From: Planctomycetota bacterium
GTDB taxonomy: Bacteria > Planctomycetota > Phycisphaerae > UBA1845
Reading direction: 5' to 3'
Assembly (NCBI GenBank): GCA_022561255.1
Contig: JADFRO010000020.1
Coordinates: 1-17,097, forward strand
DNA: 17,097 nucleotides
In this document: one piece after another, positions 14,731 to 17,097 of the stretch
Position numbering within the stretch: position 1 is the stretch's first letter
Layout of the letters: each line of letters starts with the position of its first letter
The notes under the pieces: generated by a model
Databases searched by the model: none
What the model saw: only the letters and a program-made list of their open reading frames with translations
What the model was told of the DNA's origin: nothing
Position numbers and translations under genes: made by a program

Positions 14731-15746
14731 GCGGTCCCAACGTCTCCGTGATCATCCCGACTTACAACCGCGCCCAGCTTTTACCGCGTGCGTTGGACTC
14801 TGTCGTTGCGCAGACGTATTGCGATTGGGAAATCATTCTCGTTGACGACGGTTCGACCGATGACACCGACGCGATCATCGACGGGTACACAAAGCGACTC
14901 GGCGACCGCTTCGTCAGCATAAAGCAGACAAATCGTGGAAGCAGTGCAGCGCGAAACCGTGGCATCGACGCGGCTCGCGGTCGTTTCATAGCCTTCCTCG
15001 ATTCCGACGATGAGTTCCTGCCCACCAAACTTCAGCGGCAGCTTGCCCTCTTTCAGCGGTGTCCGAGTCTCGGATTCGTCTACAGTGACTACGCGATCAT
15101 CGATCTTGCAGGTAAGCGCCAGGAAAGCGTCTTCGACGGCAAGTTCCCCCGTGCGAGAGCCGTCGCAAGTCGCGAGGTGTCGCCGGGACTTTACGTTTGC
15201 GAAGGATCGCTCTTCGACGACCTGATCGGCGGCTACTTCATCGCCACGATTGTGGGAATGGTTCGCCGCGAAGTATTGGGCTCGACGGTTCGTTTCGACC
15301 CCCGAATCGCTTACGCCGAGGAGTGGTTGTTTTATCTGCAAGTCGCCAAGCGTTGCGCCGTCGGATTCGTGGATGAGCCGTTATCCCTGCATCACTTCGT
15401 TCCGGACAGCCTCGCTCGCTCCGACAAGCACCGAAATACGTTGCGGTTCCGTCAGGTACTTCGCGCGATCGAGGAGTCCTTCAACGACCTAACTTATCGG
15501 CAGAGAGCTACGCTCGACAGGCAGTTGGCAAGGGTGTGCCTACAACTCGGCTACGATGCGAACCGCCTGGGTGATTTGCGAGGCTCGTTAAGCTATTTCG
15601 TCGAAGGGTTCGGTCGGCGACCTTCAGTTTCGTCGCTCATCCGTGCGGCTACCGCCGCGGGACGTTCGTGGAGGGCGAGCGCGGGTGGGGCGGTCACGCC
15701 CTCGCCGTCGAACGCTTCTCAAGAGCTTTCCGCCCTCGTCCGATAA
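14727..15746 (+). CDS. Family 2 glycosyltransferase
   Basis: This 339-residue GT-A fold enzyme, family GT2, is an inverting transferase. It starts with the canonical VSVIIPTYNRAQLLPRALDS (6-25), followed by WEIILVDDGSTDDT (34-47), in which the aspartates bind the nucleotide. NRGSSAARNRGIDAARGRFI (69-88) leads to the metal-binding LDSDDEF (91-97). AEEW (197-200) probably supplies the catalytic base region (the ED-type motif). About 120 C-terminal residues have no membrane helix, so it should act as a soluble or membrane-associated cytoplasmic enzyme. Its ATG overlaps the previous stop (ATGA), which indicates translational coupling. The donor and acceptor are unknown; it probably adds a branch or backbone sugar to the locus glycan. 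Confidence 0.92.
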   Translation: MSGPNVSVIIPTYNRAQLLPRALDSVVAQTYCDWEIILVDDGSTDDTDAIIDGYTKRLGDRFVSIKQTNRGSSAARNRGIDAARGRFIAFLDSDDEFLPTKLQRQLALFQRCPSLGFVYSDYAIIDLAGKRQESVFDGKFPRARAVASREVSPGLYVCEGSLFDDLIGGYFIATIVGMVRREVLGSTVRFDPRIAYAEEWLFYLQVAKRCAVGFVDEPLSLHHFVPDSLARSDKHRNTLRFRQVLRAIEESFNDLTYRQRATLDRQLARVCLQLGYDANRLGDLRGSLSYFVEGFGRRPSVSSLIRAATAAGRSWRASAGGAVTPSPSNASQELSALVR

Positions 15747-15784
15747 ACCAATGCGGCTCGCGCTCAACGCCGCGCGGGCACGCG

Positions 15785-16621
15785 ATGCGGACCCCGGAAC
15801 CCATGAATACCACCACTAGCCTAGCCTCCAGTTCGGCATCACACACCCGTGGGACAGCCCCGCAGGTGTGGGACCGCCTGTGGCGACACGTTCCCTCTGC
15901 AGCGCGCGACGATGAGTTGCTGACTCGCGAACGCCGAAGCCCTCGGTGGTCGCTGTTTGTCGCGCGGCTGGAAGCGACGTTCGGCTCTCTCGTGGGCCTG
16001 CGAACGATCGAGCTCGGTAGCGGACGCGGTGATCTTTCGGTTCTTCTGGCCGAGCGCGGTGCCGACGTGACCCTCTTCGACGCCAGCGACGTTGGGCTCG
16101 ATCAGGCGCGCCGGCGCTTCGACAGAAGGAATCTACCAGCCTCGTTCGTTCGTGGTGACCTCCTGGGTCCGCTCGACGAGTGGACAGGGCAGTTTCACGT
16201 AGCCCTTTCATCCGGCGTCATCGAGCACTTCGCCGGCGACGAACGCACGCGGGCGGTTCGCGCCCATCACGAAGTTCTTCGCGACGGTGGCCTGACCATG
16301 ATCAGCGTGCCCAACGCTCTCTGTCCGTCGTATCGCCTCTGGAAATGCTACCTCGAGCTGCGCGGATGGTGGCCTTACGGTCTGGAGCTTCCCTACACGA
16401 AGTCCGAACTTCTCCGTCGAGCGCACGACGTTGGATTCTTTCGGACTGATGCACGCTGCGTAGGTTTCTGGCAGTCGGTGGGGGACCATTGGGGTCGAAG
16501 CATCCTGAAACGTACGCCGGACTGGGCAAACCGTCGCTCTATCCTGGACAACGCGATGGGCATGTCGCTGCTCTTGTTCGGATGGCGTGACGGGGATCGG
16601 TCGTTAGGGGTGTCCGCATGA
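15785..16621 (+). CDS. SAM-dependent methyltransferase
   Basis: This class I (Rossmann-fold) methyltransferase has 278 residues from ATG 15785, or 272 from ATG 15803; neither has a clear ribosome site. The GTG at 15668 would overlap the GT2 gene by 79 nt and adds low-complexity residues, so I reject it. Numbered from 15803, motif I is TIELGSGRGDLSVLLAERGA (68-87), followed by the acidic VTLFDAS (89-95) that binds the SAM ribose. GDL (118-120) and SSGVIEHF (136-143) form motifs II/IV, and VLRDGGLTMISVPN (158-171) is motif III-like. The C-terminal part (SYRLWKCYLELRGWWPYG, then HW at 229-230) is aromatic-rich, as in glycan or small-molecule O-methyltransferases. It sits in the glycan operon and overlaps the next methyltransferase by ATGA, so glycan methylation is a reasonable inference. 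Confidence 0.88.
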   Translation: MRTPEPMNTTTSLASSSASHTRGTAPQVWDRLWRHVPSAARDDELLTRERRSPRWSLFVARLEATFGSLVGLRTIELGSGRGDLSVLLAERGADVTLFDASDVGLDQARRRFDRRNLPASFVRGDLLGPLDEWTGQFHVALSSGVIEHFAGDERTRAVRAHHEVLRDGGLTMISVPNALCPSYRLWKCYLELRGWWPYGLELPYTKSELLRRAHDVGFFRTDARCVGFWQSVGDHWGRSILKRTPDWANRRSILDNAMGMSLLLFGWRDGDRSLGVSA

Positions 16622-17097
16622 ATGCCCTGGCGGCGCCCGCGTTACCGTCCGAGGCGGTAGCCCCGGCGGGAGCATCCCACGTTGCAGGCGAGTTCGATCC
16701 CGTCTCAGCTCACTTTCTGCATCGAGGCCACGGCGCCGAGTTCGAGATGGAAACGGACTGGGTGCGTGCCCAAATGCCGCCGTATGCTCAACGCGTTGTT
16801 GACGTGGGGTGCGGCGCTGGCGGACTGTTCCCTACGCTCGGCGAGCGGCGGACGATCGGCGTCGATTTCGTTGCGGAGGGACTCGCCCACACACGCGAGC
16901 GCTTTCCGTCCATTCCGCTGACTTGCGCAGGGGCAGACTGCCTACCCTTCGCGGATGCGTCGTTGGACACCGTCGCGCTTCAGCACGTCATCGAGCATCT
17001 GGCGCACGTGCGGGAAGCGCTGGCTGAGTGGCTACGAATCTTGAAGCCCGGCGGTTCGCTACTTCTGCTAACTCCGAACCGAAGATTCTGTGACCCT
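16618..17097 (+). CDS. Second SAM-dependent methyltransferase, 5' part
   Basis: The frame opens at ATG 16618, overlapping the previous stop by four bases, and stays open to the window end (160 residues, 3' end missing). VVDVGCGAGGLFPTLGERRT (60-79) is a textbook motif I of class I methyltransferases (Methyltransf_11 type). IGVDF (80-84) ends with the acidic SAM-binding region, AGADCLPFADASLDTVALQH (104-123) is motif II/post-II, and LKPGGSLLLLTPN (142-154) is motif III. The first 40 residues are Ala/Pro-rich with no recognised role. A second ATG at 16622 is in another frame and is not used. With the preceding gene it forms a methyltransferase pair at the end of the visible operon, so modification of the exported glycan is likely. 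Its substrate is unknown. Confidence 0.9.
   Translation, partial: MNALAAPALPSEAVAPAGASHVAGEFDPVSAHFLHRGHGAEFEMETDWVRAQMPPYAQRVVDVGCGAGGLFPTLGERRTIGVDFVAEGLAHTRERFPSIPLTCAGADCLPFADASLDTVALQHVIEHLAHVREALAEWLRILKPGGSLLLLTPNRRFCDP

Noticed and set aside
15668..15784. N-terminal extension of the first methyltransferase from GTG 15668
   Set aside because: It would overlap the GT2 gene by 79 nt and encodes a Gly/Arg-rich stretch unlike the family; later ATGs fit the operon spacing.
1..17097. CRISPR arrays, tRNA or rRNA genes, transposases, phage genes
   Set aside because: I looked for regular direct repeats, RNA-gene-like segments and recombinase motifs and saw none.

Overview
GC-rich bacterial chromosomal DNA with densely packed genes and frequent GTG/TTG starts. 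The gene content suggests Planctomycetota or a related group. The pointers are a TatC with a long extra periplasmic loop, a large GT-C membrane protein ending in TPR repeats, and a GumC-like chain-length protein with an extra C-terminal membrane segment. This assignment is inference; there is no rRNA or other marker gene in the window.

Left part (1-7752) is mostly housekeeping plus unknowns. It holds the 3' end of a CPBP-family membrane protease (1-320, +), a small unrecognised protein (351-734, -), and a TMTC-like GT-C/TPR membrane protein (822-2924, -). Divergent from the last is an exported protein of unknown role (3103-4425, +), followed by tatC (4495-5523, +). tatC converges on a class 1B dihydroorotate dehydrogenase gene pyrD (5591-6535, -). 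pyrD is divergent from coaD (6641-7153, +), the phosphopantetheine adenylyltransferase of CoA synthesis. coaD converges on a DUF6174-like membrane-anchored protein (7189-7752, -).

Right part (8050-17097, all +) is a surface-polysaccharide locus: a GumC/Wzz-like polysaccharide co-polymerase, an ABC-2 permease (Wzm type), an ABC ATPase with a C-terminal carbohydrate-binding-type extension (Wzt type), two GT-B (GT4-like) glycosyltransferases, one GT2 glycosyltransferase and two SAM-dependent methyltransferases, the last cut by the window end. From 10078 onward the genes are nearly all abutting or overlapping (ATGA or longer overlaps), so they are probably co-transcribed.

The likely scheme is as follows. 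The glycosyltransferases build a lipid-linked polymer on the cytoplasmic face. One or both methyltransferases may modify or cap it. The Wzt C-terminal domain may recognise the finished chain, and Wzm/Wzt export it with the co-polymerase spanning the periplasm. No initiating glycosyltransferase, outer-membrane exporter or Wzx/Wzy pair is in the window.

The most interesting points are the pairing of a GumC-like co-polymerase with an ABC exporter and candidate capping methyltransferases, G-tracts (G7, G7, G8) inside wzm, wzt and a glycosyltransferase, the enlarged TatC periplasmic loop, and a 17/18-nt inverted near-repeat flanking the first two minus-strand genes. I see no CRISPR array, tRNA, rRNA, transposase or attachment site.
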